Positions 29,095 to 38,390 of a DNA stretch of 64,000 nucleotides are shown one piece after another. The position numbers were made by a program, and so were the translations under genes. Source of the stretch: Symbiodinium natans. Its lineage: Eukaryota > Sar > Dinophyceae > Suessiales > Symbiodiniaceae. Position 1 is the first letter of the stretch. Each line of letters begins with the position of its first letter. A model generated the notes under the pieces. The model worked only from the letters and a program-made list of their open reading frames with translations. It did not search any database and had not been told where the DNA came from. Location: contig CAJNDS010002579.1 in NCBI GenBank assembly GCA_905221605.1, positions 124,001 to 188,000 on the forward strand. The letters run 5' to 3'.

Positions 29095-29218
29095 TTTTTT
29101 TTTTTTTTTTTGGGGGGGGGGGGGGGGGTGGGTGGGGGGGGGGGGGGGGGGGGGGTGGGGGGGGGGGGGGGTGGGGGGGGGGGGGGGTGGGGGGGGGGGG
29201 GGGGGGGGCGGGGGGGGC
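29095..29218. repeat. Poly-T to poly-G tract
   Basis: About 17 T then about 100 bases of G with isolated T. The same T-run/G-run junction recurs at 31379-31408 and, shorter, at 53181-53200. Confidence 0.95.
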
Positions 29219-29291
29219 TTGGGTTTAGTGTTTAGGGTTTAGGGTCTAGGGTTTAGTGTTTAGGGTGTCCAGCGTTTAGGGTTGGAGTCCA

Positions 29292-29425
29292 TGAATATAT
29301 ATACATATATACATATATACATATACACATATATACGTATATACATATATACATATATACATATATACATATATACATATATACATATATACATATATAC
29401 ATATATACATATATACATATATATT
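29292..29425. repeat. ATATATAC octamer microsatellite
   Basis: About sixteen near-perfect ATATATAC units, with ACACATATATACGT variants near the left. Confidence 0.95.
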
Positions 29426-29655
29426 TTTTGGTATTGCCTCTGAGATGATCGCAGCACGGCCACCTTTTAGATTTACGTTACGCTTGAAATGCTCACAGAG
29501 TGGGCAGGGCTAGAGCGTAAGGGGTGCTCGGGTTTAGGGTCTTCAAGGTCTGAGGCTCTTAGGGTTTAGGGTTTAGGGTTTAGGGTTTAGGGTTTAGGGT
29601 TTAGGGTTTAGGGTTTAGGGTTTTTGGTTTAGGGTTTAGGGTTTAGGGTTTAGGG

Positions 29656-29760
29656 TGGCTCATAAGGTACCAGGTGACTCTACTGTCGACCACAGTAGGG
29701 TCTGTTTGTGTAAGCAATCATACTAGACGTGTAAGACGAAACTTTAGTTGGCTACCCTAA
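29656..29760 (+). pseudogene. Coding-like fragment
   Basis: WLIRYQVTLLSTTVGSVCVS then NHTRRVRRNFSWLP, ending CCCTAA. Unknown. Confidence 0.32.
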
Positions 29761-29785
29761 CCCTAAACCCCAAACCCTAAACCTT

Positions 29786-29893
29786 TCAAAGTTACACTTG
29801 GGTTGGCTGCCCGGATCCAGGTCCTGCACTCCTGGCTATGGCCTTGTGGACGAGAACGCTACCTTCGTGACGAGAGGACCGCGTTTCCTTTAG
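29786..29893 (+). pseudogene. Coding-like fragment
   Basis: LGWLPGSRSCTPGYGLVDEN then ATFVTRGPRFL. A second frame (GRERYLRDERTAFPL) is also open. Unknown. Confidence 0.32.
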
Positions 29894-30513
29894 TAGGTTT
29901 AGGGTTTAGCCCTACACACCCTAAACCCTAAACCTCATAAATACCCTGCCACGCCGACAATCCTACCCCTAAAGCCTTAAGCCGACATGAGAACTAAACC
30001 CTGCAAACCCTATAAACCCTCCGAAGCCCCTACAAATCCTACCGCTCTAGCCTAAACCCTAAACCCCAGACCCCAAATCCCAAACCCGAAACCCTAAACC
30101 CCAAACCCTAAACCCTAAACCCTAAACCCCAAACCCCAAACCCAAATACCACACATCCTACAAACCCGGACCGGGCCTAAGAGTTCAGGGATTGGGGGTT
30201 TAGGGTTCCAAGGCCTGCCGAGTCAGGTGCTCCTGCAGACGAAATGAGCTTCGAGGTTGAGGGTTTTTGGTTTTTTGGGTTTAGGGTTTAGGGTTTAGGG
30301 TTGAGGGTTTACGGTTTAGGGTTTAGGGTTTAGGGCTAGGGTTTGGGGCTTAGGGTTTAGGGGGTTTAGGGCTTAGGGTTTGGGATCTATGGCTTGGGGT
30401 TTGGGGTTTCGGGTTTAGGATTTAGGGTTTAGGGTTCCGGGTTTAGGATTCAGCGTTTAGGGTCTAGGGCCACTCGTATGCTGTGTACTCTCAAAGCCTC
30501 AACCCTAAAACTC

Positions 30514-30609
30514 TCAAAGAAAAACCGAGTTTCTCAAAGGCCAACTCCCTCTATCTCTGAGCATGTACTTCGTAGCCAGCTCGTCTTGGAAGATCTGCGC
30601 ATGTGTTGC
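30514..30609 (-). pseudogene. Coding-like fragment, minus strand
   Basis: ATHAQIFQDELATKYMLRDR then GSWPLRNSVFL. Well-balanced helix-like sequence with TGA in unique DNA. Unknown. Confidence 0.38.
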
Positions 30610-30700
30610 TTAGGTTTAGGGTTTAGGGTTTAGTGTTTAGGGTTTAGGGTTTCGGGCTTAGGGTTTAGGGTTTTGGGTTTTGGGTTTAGGGTTGGGGGGC

Positions 30701-30799
30701 AATCCTGGAAGAGGGATTTTCGTAGCATGGTGTGAAAAACGACTCCCCAGAGCCGTCGACCGCCTTCAATCCCTTCTAAACCCTCAACCCTGTACCTAG
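30701..30799 (+). pseudogene. Coding-like fragment
   Basis: NPGRGIFVAWCEKRLPRAVD then RLQSLLNPQPCT. Protein-like; frame extends into degenerate repeat. Unknown. Confidence 0.38.
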
Positions 30800-30844
30800 G
30801 CCCGAGAGCCCTAAACCCTAAACCCTAAACCCTAAACCCTAAAC

Positions 30845-30880
30845 CCTACACCCTACACCCTACACCCTACACCCTACACC
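30845..30880. repeat. CCCTACA variant heptamer tract
   Basis: Five successive CCCTACA units embedded in CCCTAAA repeat. Confidence 0.9.
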
Positions 30881-30969
30881 CTAAACCCTAAACCCTAAAC
30901 CCTAAATCCTAAACCCTAAACTCTAAGCCCTAAGCCCTAACCCTAAACCCTAAACCCCCAAACCCTTGC

Positions 30970-31089
30970 TGTCTGAAAGAGGCGCGCAAGGGCAAGCCGT
31001 CGCATGTGGCTCGGTGGCTGTCAACCTACTATTTGCTTAAGAACCCCCTCCCCAAAGACAATACGAACATAGTAGTAATACTAGAATAA
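30970..31089 (+). pseudogene. Coding-like fragment fused to family K end
   Basis: CLKEARKGKPSHVARWLSTY then YLLKNPLPKDNTNIVVILE. The second half coincides with the family K block CTACTATTTGCTTAAG, so the C-terminal part may be element-derived. Confidence 0.35.
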
Positions 31090-31380
31090 CAAAAGTAACG
31101 ACAAGAATCAGTGTAATGATAAGATAGTAATCATAGTCTCATACTCTTCCTTGTAAGGGTTTAGACTATGATTTGCTTAAGGCCCCCACAAAGTGCTCAA
31201 ACGAAAGCACAGTCTTCCTAAACAGGGCAAAGGGATTAGTTTAAATATATATATATATGTATATACTTGTCTTTCCATTTATTTATTTATCTTTTTTATA
31301 TTTATAATCTGGATTTGGTGTTCTGAAACAAATTTGTCCTCCTAATGGGGCAGTATAAGTTATTGACATTTTACATGTTT
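31090..31380. other. AT-rich unique stretch
   Basis: ATAACAAAAGTAACGACAAG, family K block at 31169, TATATATATATATGTATATA and TTTATTTATTTATC. Markedly lower GC than surroundings. No gene seen. Confidence 0.6.
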
Positions 31381-31399
31381 TTTTTTTTTTTTTGGGGGG

Positions 31400-31880
31400 G
31401 GGGGGGGTTTCTACTCAAGCTGTAGGAATACGCCTTCACTTCGGCAACGGCAAAGGCCCTGCTACTTACTGCTGGGTAGCAGGTTTGGGATTCAGGATTT
31501 GAGGCAAAAGCGCTATTTTGTGAGTAGTGCCACAATACCCCATTCCATTCGCTCGCAAGTGTTTGAACCACCAAGCCCCACAGTGTTCTTCCGCAAGTGC
31601 TGAAGAGATGCGCAAGCACGAGCCGTCATCCCGGCTTGCTGCTCAAAAGTTGCTCAAACAAAGCTTCGTTGAACAAAGAATCGTTCACAGTTCTCGTGCC
31701 CTTAAAAAGGCTCCAGGTATACGCTGTCAAACCTGCAAACAGGGAACTCGCAGCCCTACTTGCAGTCTGTGGATATTTCAAGTTTCGGTTTTGTGACAGG
31801 AACCCTTTGCCAGAGAGCTTCAAAGGCAAACCTGCCGGAAGACATAACTCCCTGATGCAACTGCTTTGTTTAGGGTGTAC
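31400..31880 (+). pseudogene. Unique island with frameshifted coding-like segments
   Basis: Frame 1 (31527-31716) carries SAEEMRKHEPSSRLAAQKLL and QSFVEQRIVHSSRALKKAPG, followed by GTATAC. Frame 2 (from about 31742) carries RELAALLAVCGYFKFRFCDR then NPLPESFKGKPAGRHNSLMQ. Both look like protein, in different phases 25 bp apart, consistent with a decayed gene. The minus strand of 31400-31619 is also open (Ser-rich). Family not recognised. Confidence 0.38.
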
Positions 31881-31907
31881 GTAGGGTGTAGGGCTCAGCG
31901 AAACAGA

Positions 31908-31958
31908 CGCTCGGATTGGCGCTCAAGGAAAAGCACACTCGGATTGGCGCTCAAGTCC
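31908..31958. repeat. Tandem 29-bp duplication
   Basis: CTCGGATTGGCGCTCAAG occurs twice, about 29 bp apart, separated by GAAAAGCACA. Confidence 0.85.
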
Positions 31959-32045
31959 TAGTTGACCATAGACCCTCAATCCTGAGCCCTAACCCCTAGA
32001 CCCTAAACCCTAAACCCTAAACCCAAACAAGGAAAAAAAGGTAAA

Positions 32046-32186
32046 ATGTCCCAAACTCTTCCCTCCATCTCAGGCCGGCCGTGCTACCCTGGACGCTATT
32101 CCGAACCATTCGCGGCTTGCCTTGTTCATCTTTGCATTTTCGCGGTCCATAGTTTGGAGTCCGAGGGCTTTGGTGCTTTGGGTTGA
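32046..32186 (+). CDS. 46-codon ORF fragment
   Basis: ATG frame MSQTLPSISGRPCYPGRYSE, PFAACLVHLCIFAVHSLESE, GFGALG, closing TGA. A hydrophobic Cys-rich middle could be a membrane segment. Unknown. Confidence 0.38.
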   Translation: MSQTLPSISGRPCYPGRYSEPFAACLVHLCIFAVHSLESEGFGALG

Positions 32187-32401
32187 GGTTTTTGGGGTTC
32201 AGGAGTGTAGAGTTTGGGGTGGTCTTACAGGGTGTAGGGTTTAGACGGGTTTCTTGGGTGTTGAGATTTACAGTGCTTGGTGGGCCTAAACCCTGAAGCC
32301 TAAACCCTAAACCCTAGACGCTAAACCCTAAACTCTAATTCCTTATAGGGTTTACAGGTTTCAGGGTTCAGGGTTTTTGAGTAAGTACCTTGCACACTCC
32401 C

Positions 32402-32500
32402 ATGGGATGCCTTCACAAAGAAACCGAAGCCCCAAAAACCTTGAACATCATGAAATGTTCGAAACATACAAGGAGTCTAGGGTTTAGGGCTAGGGTTTAG
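32402..32500 (+). pseudogene. Coding-like fragment with ATG
   Basis: MGCLHKETEAPKTLNIMKCS then KHTRSLG, into the repeat. Met-Gly-Cys at the start resembles acylated N-termini, but this is speculative. Confidence 0.3.
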
Positions 32501-32580
32501 GGTTTAGGGTTAGGGTTTGGGGTTTGGGGTTTAGGTTTAGGGTGTAGGGATTAGGATTTAGACTTTAGGGTTTATGGTTT

Positions 32581-32661
32581 ATGTCTGTCAGGAGGCCACG
32601 CGAATCTGCAGCCCCTGCATGCCAGGCAACGGGGGCATGCGGGCCTCACATTAGGGTTTGA
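32581..32661 (+). pseudogene. Coding-like fragment
   Basis: MSVRRPRESAAPACQATGAC then GPHIRV. Short; unknown. Confidence 0.2.
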
Positions 32662-32761
32662 AGGTTTAGTTTGCCGGAGCCTTTGCTTCATGCACGTACT
32701 GTGTGCTTGGTTAAGGAGCACAGGGTGAAGGACAAGTGTCTAAGGGCTGACCATACCGGGT

Positions 32762-32875
32762 TTAGAGTTTGCTAAAGAAGGTCACTGTGCTTCGTTAGAC
32801 TACACGAAGTGTTTCGATACTTTAAGGCCGGAAGTGTCTACTTTTGCGGCCCTTGATCAGCTTAATTGGCTTTGA
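32762..32875 (+). mobile_element. Non-LTR retrotransposon reverse transcriptase, motif A fragment
   Basis: The frame reads FAKEGHCASLDYTKCFDTLR then PEVSTFAALDQLNWL before TGA. LDYTKCFDTLRPE matches the RT palm motif A of LINE-type elements (pattern D.xKCFD with the first Asp as metal ligand), and the following ALxxL..L helix fits the family. Upstream (32690-32760) shows no consistent frame. A matching later RT block lies at 33042. This is a short broken relic; no complete element is present. Confidence 0.7.
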
Positions 32876-33041
32876 CAAGCGCATGACGAAACTGTGTGGC
32901 TTGTTGGGGAGTCGCCACGTTAGATGTCAGTCTTGGGATCCCTAAATCCTAAACCCCAATCCCTAAACCCCAATCCCTAAATCCTAAACCCCAATCCCTA
33001 AACCCCAATCCCTAAACCCTAAACCCTAAACCTTAAACCCA

Positions 33042-33111
33042 ATTTGGGATGTGCATGTTGATGAGACTCCGATGGAGGCCCGTATGGCAATACCACAAGG
33101 TGATCCCTTTG
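33042..33111 (+). mobile_element. Reverse transcriptase PQGDP-block fragment
   Basis: Frame IWDVHVDETPMEARMAIPQG then DPF, followed by G|GTAAGC. The IPQGDP core is the conserved block B of LINE-class RTs (usually GxPQGDP.SP). It lies on the same strand as the motif A piece 170 bp upstream, in the order expected of one RT domain, separated by decayed sequence and a CCCTAAA tract. The usual Gly before x-Pro-Gln-Gly is replaced by Ala. Confidence 0.65.
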
Positions 33112-33333
33112 GTAAGCCCCCCAGTAAGCCCCAGTAAGCCCCTGAGCCCCCCCCCCCCCCCCTGCCGCCCCCACGCAAACCCTAAACCCTAAAACCCTGA
33201 CCCTAAACCCCAAACCCCAAACCCCAAACCCTAAACCCTAAACCCTGAACCCTTATAAACCCTAAACCCTAAAACCCTAAAGCCTAAACCCTAAACCCCA
33301 GTTAAGCCCTAAACCCCATACCCCACACCCTAC

Positions 33334-33365
<32 letters not shown>

Positions 33366-33638
33366 TACCTAACAAACAAGAGAGAGAAAACAACTTGACT
33401 TCAGATCCCCCGAGCCCCGTTCAGAATTTTGTTCATTATGTAATCCCTTCCCCCTAAGATGAACCCCCCCCACCCCTACCCCTCAATATGACATACTCTC
33501 CATACATCATAATACAACTCTACTGGGAGTAACAAATACTAGGGGGCAGGAGGGTTGAACATTATGGGAAGGCCTAAGGGAATTTTCACTTAACCCAACA
33601 CCCTGAACTCCAAGCCCAAAGCCCCAACAACCTTGCTG

Positions 33639-33745
33639 GTTCCCAGTACAAAATGAGGGAATGAGGCAACCTATGGCAAATATACGCCCTTTAAAGGAAT
33701 TGTTTAGGGTGCCGAATTTCCCCCTATTCCCTTCTAAGAACTGCA
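33639..33745. mobile_element. Family E MITE-like element
   Basis: TGCTGGTTCCCAGTACAAAA, GAGGGAATGAGGCAACC at the left and TTCCCCCTATTCCCTTCTAAG with AACTGCAG at the right are mirrored. Internal TATACGCCCTTTAAAGG. Confidence 0.5.
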
Positions 33746-33774
33746 GGCCCGAAACCCTAAAACCCCACACCCTG

Positions 33775-33875
33775 CTTGGAGGTTCATGGGTACTTAGAGA
33801 ACCCAACTCTAGGTCCACTTAGAACCTACGTAGAGGACCTCGGGGACTTAGAAGTACAGTAATAACTGGGGGCTA
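33775..33875. mobile_element. Family B MITE, degenerate right end
   Basis: GCTTGGAGGTTCATGGGTAC, CACTTAGAACCTACGTAGAG, AGAAGTACAGTAATAACTGG. Shares the left terminus with 57031; right terminus lost into CCCGAAACCC repeat. Confidence 0.6.
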
Positions 33876-33995
33876 TAACCCGAAACCCTGGGGTTTAGGG
33901 TTTAGGGTTTAGGCTTTAGGGTTTAGGGTTTAAACCCAAACCCAAGTCCTAAACCTTCAAGTGGGCCTTGCACTCTTTAGAGCCCGACAGCTGTC

Positions 33996-34067
33996 CTCAA
34001 CGCAGTCCCTGCGCCACTTCAGACCCTGTGCCTCAACGCAGTCCCTGCGCCACTTCAGACCCTGTGC
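33996..34067. repeat. Perfect 36-bp tandem duplication
   Basis: CTCAACGCAGTCCCTGCGCC plus ACTTCAGACCCTGTGC is repeated exactly, keeping frame (LNAVPAPLQTLC twice). Recent duplication, as no mismatch is present. Confidence 0.95.
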
Positions 34068-34472
34068 CTCAGCCCTAAGCCCTATAGGTTTAGGGTTTAG
34101 GGGTTTAGATTAGGGATTAAGGGTTTAGGGTTTAGGGTTTAGGGTTTAGGGTTTAGGGTTTAGGGTTTAGGGTGCGATCCGAAACACTTAACGTACCCTA
34201 GGCCCGGAAGGTTTGTAAATCCTACTCAGCGTAGGCTCCTTAACTAAGAAACCCCCGCAACCCTACATCTTTTTAACACCCTCCAGCCTGGACGCATGAG
34301 GGTTTCCCCTAAGCCCTAAACCCTAAACCCTGAACCCTGAACCCTGAGCCCTAAGCCCGAAACCCGAAACCCGAAACCCGAAACCCAACATTCGGGTAGC
34401 GTTGGGGAATTTTCGGGACAACTGCCATTGACGGAAATATTAATTTGAACCGTGTTCTGAAACTTTACACCC

Positions 34473-34625
34473 TAAGCTTACTTCGCCAATACTGGAAGGC
34501 ATTTTTGGTTCCATTATTAGTGGGAATAGTACAGTTTAACCTTTCCTTCCCCTTGGTTATCGGAGAGTATGGTAGGAATGGTAAAGTTTAACTTTGCTTC
34601 CCCCTTGGTTGTCGGAGACGTCAAA
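34473..34625. mobile_element. Family G repeat with internal duplication
   Basis: AAGCTTACTTCGCCAATACT, then two related units (AATAGTACAGTTTAACCTTT and AATGGTAAAGTTTAACTTTG, each followed by TTCCCCCTTGGTTGTCGGAGA-like sequence). The same start and one unit recur at 42130-42232. Non-coding. Confidence 0.6.
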
Positions 34626-34689
34626 CCCTAAACCCTAAACCCTAAACCCTAAACCCTAAAACCCTAAACCCTAAACCCAACAAGATACC

Positions 34690-34800
34690 AGGCACACACC
34701 AGCCGAGTCCTGCAGAGTCTGTTTGCCTGCCCTGCGCTGCGGGCCACATGGCTGGCGAGGCGTGCCTCTCGCTCTCACTCTCTCTCTCTCTCTCTCTCTG
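34690..34800 (+). pseudogene. Coding-like fragment ending in CT microsatellite
   Basis: YQAHTSRVLQSLFACPALRA then TWLARRASRSH before a (CT)n run and TTTTCTAG. Unknown. Confidence 0.3.
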
Positions 34801-34990
34801 TGTTTTCTAGGGTGCTCTTGTTAGGGTTTAGGGTTTAGGGTTTAGGGTTTAGGGTTTAGGGTTTTTGGGGTTTAGGGTTTTTGGGGTTTAGAGTAATGGG
34901 TTTGGTTTAGGGGTGGGGGATCTCGTTGGGTAGCGGGCTGAGGGTTTAGTCAGGCTCGAGACTTTTCGGGGCTTGGAACTTTTCGTTCCC

Positions 34991-35087
34991 CGGGGTGTTG
35001 CCCCTTCTACTAACAGTCCTTAATTGGGACTATAATAGGGGCATAGTATTCCCTATTGAGGACTGTTAGTATAAGGGGGAACATCCC
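34991..35087. mobile_element. Family A MITE, best palindrome
   Basis: CCCCTTCTACTAACAGTCCT and AGGACTGTTAGTATAAGGGG are inverted arms of a 97-bp element ending GGGGGAACATCCC. The interior AATTGGGACTATAATAGGGG mirrors its own middle. Non-coding. Confidence 0.8.
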
Positions 35088-35780
35088 AGGTCATAGTGCT
35101 TGAGGGTTTTCATGGGTTTCGGGGGGTTTTGGGTTTGCAGGTTTTCGGGGGTGTTCAGGCTTTGGGGTTGAGGACGGAATAGGGTTCAGGGGTGCCCTTA
35201 AGACGGAGTTTTTTGAAACTCCGGTAGCCCACGACGTCATGAAATCCTAACCCTCTAAAAGCCCTAATGCCCTCCCCGAAATTCAAGCCCTAAATCCTAA
35301 ACCTTAAGCCCTAAACCCTAAGCCCGACGAATATACCCTAGTCGGAATTGTAGAAGTAGAGGCGGTTATGTCGGTCCTATGGTTAAGCCCTACAAGCCTT
35401 GCAAGCCCTTTAAATCCCACACCCTCTCAAGCCGAATCTCTCAAAGCCCGACATCCTGAACTCTCTGAACCCCCCTGAAACCCCGGAGTTCACCCTAAAC
35501 CCCAAACCCCAAACCCTAAGCCCTACATAAACCCTAGCCCTAAACCCTAAACCCTAAGCCCTAAGCCCTAAACCCTAAACCCTAAACCCTAAACCCTAAA
35601 CGTTAGTAGCAGCTCGTTTTAAACCGTAGGACTCCCAGCTGCAAGCACTCTACGCCCCCTAGCCCAAACGCCATGAAACCCCCAATCCCTAAAGCCCAAT
35701 CGAGTCAGCCCTAAACCCTAGCCCTAAACCCTAAACCCTAAACCCCTATATACACCGCACATCGTAAACCCTAAGCCCTA

Positions 35781-35867
35781 GACCGACAAAGGAGGGCCAA
35801 GCGCTTTGCCAGCCATGCCCCCTCGGCTTCTACGCCGACAGCCGGGGCCCCCGGCAGGGCGTTCTGA
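35781..35867 (+). pseudogene. Coding-like fragment
   Basis: DRQRRAKRFASHAPSASTPT then AGAPGRAF. Basic then Ser/Pro/Ala-rich, resembling a disordered tail. Unknown. Confidence 0.28.
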
Positions 35868-35934
35868 GGGGTTTAGGGTTCTTAGGGGCTGAGGGCGCTG
35901 AGGCGCTGAGGGCTGAGGGCTTAGGGCTTAGGGT

Positions 35935-36165
35935 TGATAAGGTTTAGGGTTGATAAGGTTTAGGGTTTATAAGGTTTTGGGTTGATAAGGTTTGGGGTTG
36001 GCAGGGTGTGGGGTTCTTTCGGTTTAGGGTTGATAAGGTGGACGGTTGATTGATAATGTTTTGGGTTGATAAGGTTTGGGGTTTATAAGTTTGGGGTCTA
36101 CAATAAGGGTTGATACGGCTTAGGGGTTCATGAGGTTTAGGGTTGATATGGTTTAGGGTTGCTTA
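35935..36165. repeat. GATAAGGTTTAGGGTT 16-mer degenerate array
   Basis: Telomeric TTTAGGGTT joined to GATAAGG recurs about ten times with divergence; another case of a telomeric unit co-amplified with foreign bases. Confidence 0.8.
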
Positions 36166-36430
36166 GAAGTGAAGCGAACACTTTGTTTTCATTACGAATG
36201 AAGTGAATGAAACGCATGTCAGGCGTGATATACAATAAGGTGAATGTAACGTGCCTGTTACTTTCGCTCCCTTGTTCACTCGTGCACTTATAATGAAAAT
36301 TCATGCGTGCACGTGTTCACTTATTCGCTTGTTCACACGCTTCATGAAGATTATTGTTAGTGTGCAAGGAGCGCGCGACACGACAATACTGTGTGCATGA
36401 GTGAACGAAGAGCCCGGGAAAAGATGGAGT
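36165..36430. other. Unique island rich in GTGAA/TTCAC words
   Basis: Telomere-free, with many direct and inverted AGTGAATGAAAC / GTTCACTTATTCGC / TTGTTCACACGC words and several CGTGCACG-like palindromes. No ORF. Could be a decayed foldback element. Confidence 0.5.
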
Positions 36431-36467
36431 GACTGACCAAAAGTCAAACCCTAAACCTTACACCCTA

Positions 36468-36569
36468 AATGTTATCCTGGACCTTGCAGCCCTTAATCAC
36501 ATTCACGCAGACCGCCTTATAAGGCCCTTTGATCACATCTCTCACCCAGTTCTAGACCCTTTTCCCTAA
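36468..36569 (+). CDS. Putative exon fragment
   Basis: NVILDLAALNHIHADRLIRP then FDHISHPVLDPFP. Four His and alternating hydrophobics; convincingly protein-like. Starts at the CCCTAA edge. Family not recognised. Confidence 0.45.
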   Translation, partial: NVILDLAALNHIHADRLIRPFDHISHPVLDPFP

Positions 36570-36609
36570 ACCCAAAACCCTAAACCCTACACCCTAGACC
36601 CTTGATTTA

Positions 36610-36717
36610 GAAACCGTGCCATTCATCTCTCTCACTCTTGTTCCGCAGCCTTGTTTCACCCATCCGTACGGCAGTTGTAACCGCTTAAAAGATTGGAATA
36701 TTGAGCCAGGAAACTAG
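36610..36717 (+). CDS. Putative exon fragment
   Basis: ETVPFISLTLVPQPCFTHPY then GSCNRLKDWNIEPGN, closing TAG in unique DNA. Same strand as the previous fragment, 40 bp away across degenerate repeat. Unknown. Confidence 0.42.
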   Translation, partial: ETVPFISLTLVPQPCFTHPYGSCNRLKDWNIEPGN

Positions 36718-36759
36718 TAGGTTCAAGGGTCTAGAGATCCACTTAGTACTAGATCCAGA

Positions 36760-36840
36760 GTGATATGCCCCCGCTCGTTTCAGGTTACATCGGGCTCTTC
36801 TGTCTTTGCCATGGTCCAAGATGAAGGTTTAGGGGTATAA
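36760..36840 (+). pseudogene. Coding-like fragment
   Basis: VICPRSFQVTSGSSVFAMVQ then DEG, entering TTTAGGGG. Third successive plus-strand fragment in this 400-bp stretch. Confidence 0.33.
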
Positions 36841-36907
36841 GATTAGGGTTTTAGGGTTTAGGGTTTGGGGTTTAGGGCTTAGGGCTTAGGGTTTAGGGTT
36901 TAGGGTT

Positions 36908-37021
36908 AAGTGCAACAGGCTGGCCTGTAGTATGAGTTCTAATGAGCCAGTACTTGCACAGGCTCTAAAGCCTAGAACCTTATGTCCGAAAGTTACCCTA
37001 AGGCTAAACCCTCAACTCTAA
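36908..37021 (+). pseudogene. Coding-like fragment
   Basis: KCNRLACSMSSNEPVLAQAL then KPRTLCPKVTLRLN. Fourth plus-strand fragment of the cluster. Unknown. Confidence 0.33.
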
Positions 37022-37093
37022 ACCCTAAACCCTAAACCCTAAACCCTAAACCCTAAACCTTAAACCCTAAACCCTAAACCCTAAACCCCCCGA

Positions 37094-37195
37094 AGCTCCA
37101 CATGGGGCAGTCTGGCTTTGCTGAGGCTCCGGGGCGCGGACCTGTCACGTGTGTGCGAACAGCACCGAGCAGATGCCGCTCTGGACGACGAGTAG
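37094..37195 (+). pseudogene. Coding-like fragment, helical
   Basis: SSTWGSLALLRLRGADLSRV then CEQHRADAALDDE, stopping TAG in unique DNA. Leu/Arg/Asp pattern resembles a repeat-protein helix (e.g. ankyrin-like GADLSRV), a weak resemblance. Confidence 0.38.
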
Positions 37196-37315
37196 GCCAC
37201 GAGCCACTGGGAGGTTTTCTGGGTGGGGGTTTAGGGTTCAGGGTTCAGGGTTCAGGGTTCAGGGTTTAGGGTTTAGGGTTTAGGTTTTTTTTTTGTCGGC
37301 TTTAGGGTTTAGGGT

Positions 37316-37471
37316 GCGAAGGAGTTGATAGGAACTCCTATAAGCATTAACACAAACCACACAATGCCTGATGGCTTGTGGCCCAAGATGCACAAGCATC
37401 ACAGAGAAAAGGGCGCACAAGGGCTTGGGACTTGGGTTTCAGCAGAGGGTGGTTGGTCCCCCGGGGTTTAG
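37316..37471 (+). CDS. 51-codon putative exon fragment
   Basis: AKELIGTPISINTNHTMPDG, LWPKMHKHHREKGAQGLGTW, VSAEGGWSPG, then repeat. Directly preceded by TTTAGGGTG. Low bias and a His/Lys-rich middle make a real exon likely. Family unknown. Confidence 0.45.
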   Translation, partial: AKELIGTPISINTNHTMPDGLWPKMHKHHREKGAQGLGTWVSAEGGWSPGV

Positions 37472-37785
37472 GGTTTAGGGTTTAGGGCTTAGGGCTGAGG
37501 GTTTAGGATTTTAGGGTCCAGGGTTCAGAGTGGAGGTTTAGGGTTTAGGGTTTAGGGTTTAGGGTTTAGGGTTTAGGGATAGGTGTTAGGGTTTTACGTG
37601 TTAAGCCTCCCTGGCGGGCCAAAGGGACCCTAAAAGGGTTTATGGTTCAAACTTCCGTAAACGGATTTATAGTTAGGGTTTAGGGTTTAGGGCGCTTGGG
37701 ACCTCACCCTCCACCCTACAGTCATAAACAGTGGATGAGCTGTGGCATGTCTGAACTGTGCGCTTCTACAATGTCTTGACTTGAA

Positions 37786-38004
37786 GAACGACTGCCGTTG
37801 GACGGAACACTCACTGAGGTTCTGCTTCTCATCAATCTTGGTTCAGGGAAGCCTCTACTTGAACTCCTCATGCATTGCCGCAAGATTGTCGCGACCTTGG
37901 AAATCTCGTACGACCCGTGCCTCGCCTCGATCAATCTACCTGCTACTTCAGATGCCATGTCATGCGAGAGTTGGCAGGTTGCCTGGGTAACGAGGGCCAA
38001 ATGA
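37786..38004 (+). CDS. Putative terminal exon, about 73 codons
   Basis: After an in-frame TGA (37774), LEERLPLDGTLTEVLLLINL, GSGKPLLELLMHCRKIVATL, EISYDPCLASINLPATSDAM and SCESWQVAWVTRAK run to TGA in unique DNA. Leu-rich helices then a mixed segment. An ATG at 37735 lies in frame upstream of the TGA, so the copy is probably broken. The minus strand is also open (Ser/Arg-rich), judged a shadow. Confidence 0.48.
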   Translation, partial: ERLPLDGTLTEVLLLINLGSGKPLLELLMHCRKIVATLEISYDPCLASINLPATSDAMSCESWQVAWVTRAK

Positions 38005-38390
38005 GCTAAACCCCTTCAAACCCGAAACCCCCCTAAACCCGTAAACCCTCTAAAACCCCTTAAACCCCTTCAACCCCCCAAAACCTCTAAACCCCTCTAA
38101 AACCCCTTAAACCCCTAACTAAATCCCTAAACCCCTCTAAACCCGTAAACCCTCTAAACCCCTTAAACCCCTTCAACCCCCAAAAACCTCTAAACCCCTC
38201 TAAAACCCCTTAAACCCCTAACTAAATCCCTAAACCCCTCGAAAACCCCTAAACCCCCAGAACCCTCTGAACCCCTCCAAAACCCCTTAAAACCACTCCA
38301 AAAGCCCTAAAACCCCTTAAACCCCTCAAAACCCCTAAACCCCTAAAAGCCCCTGAAACCCCCGAAAAACCCCTCAACCCCTCTAATAAC
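38005..38390. repeat. Degenerate CCCCTAAA/CCTCTAAA tract with 90-bp duplication
   Basis: A block CTCTAAACCCGTAAACCCTC..CCCTAACTAAATCCCTAAAC is repeated almost exactly (about 38030-38130 and 38135-38240). No gene. Confidence 0.75.

Noticed and set aside
28972-29242. 80-codon Gly/Phe ORFs
   Set aside because: They run through the poly-T/poly-G tract and a diverged family D copy.
37094-37195. Ankyrin-repeat assignment
   Set aside because: Only GADLSRV-like residues match; no second repeat and no conserved TPLH motif.
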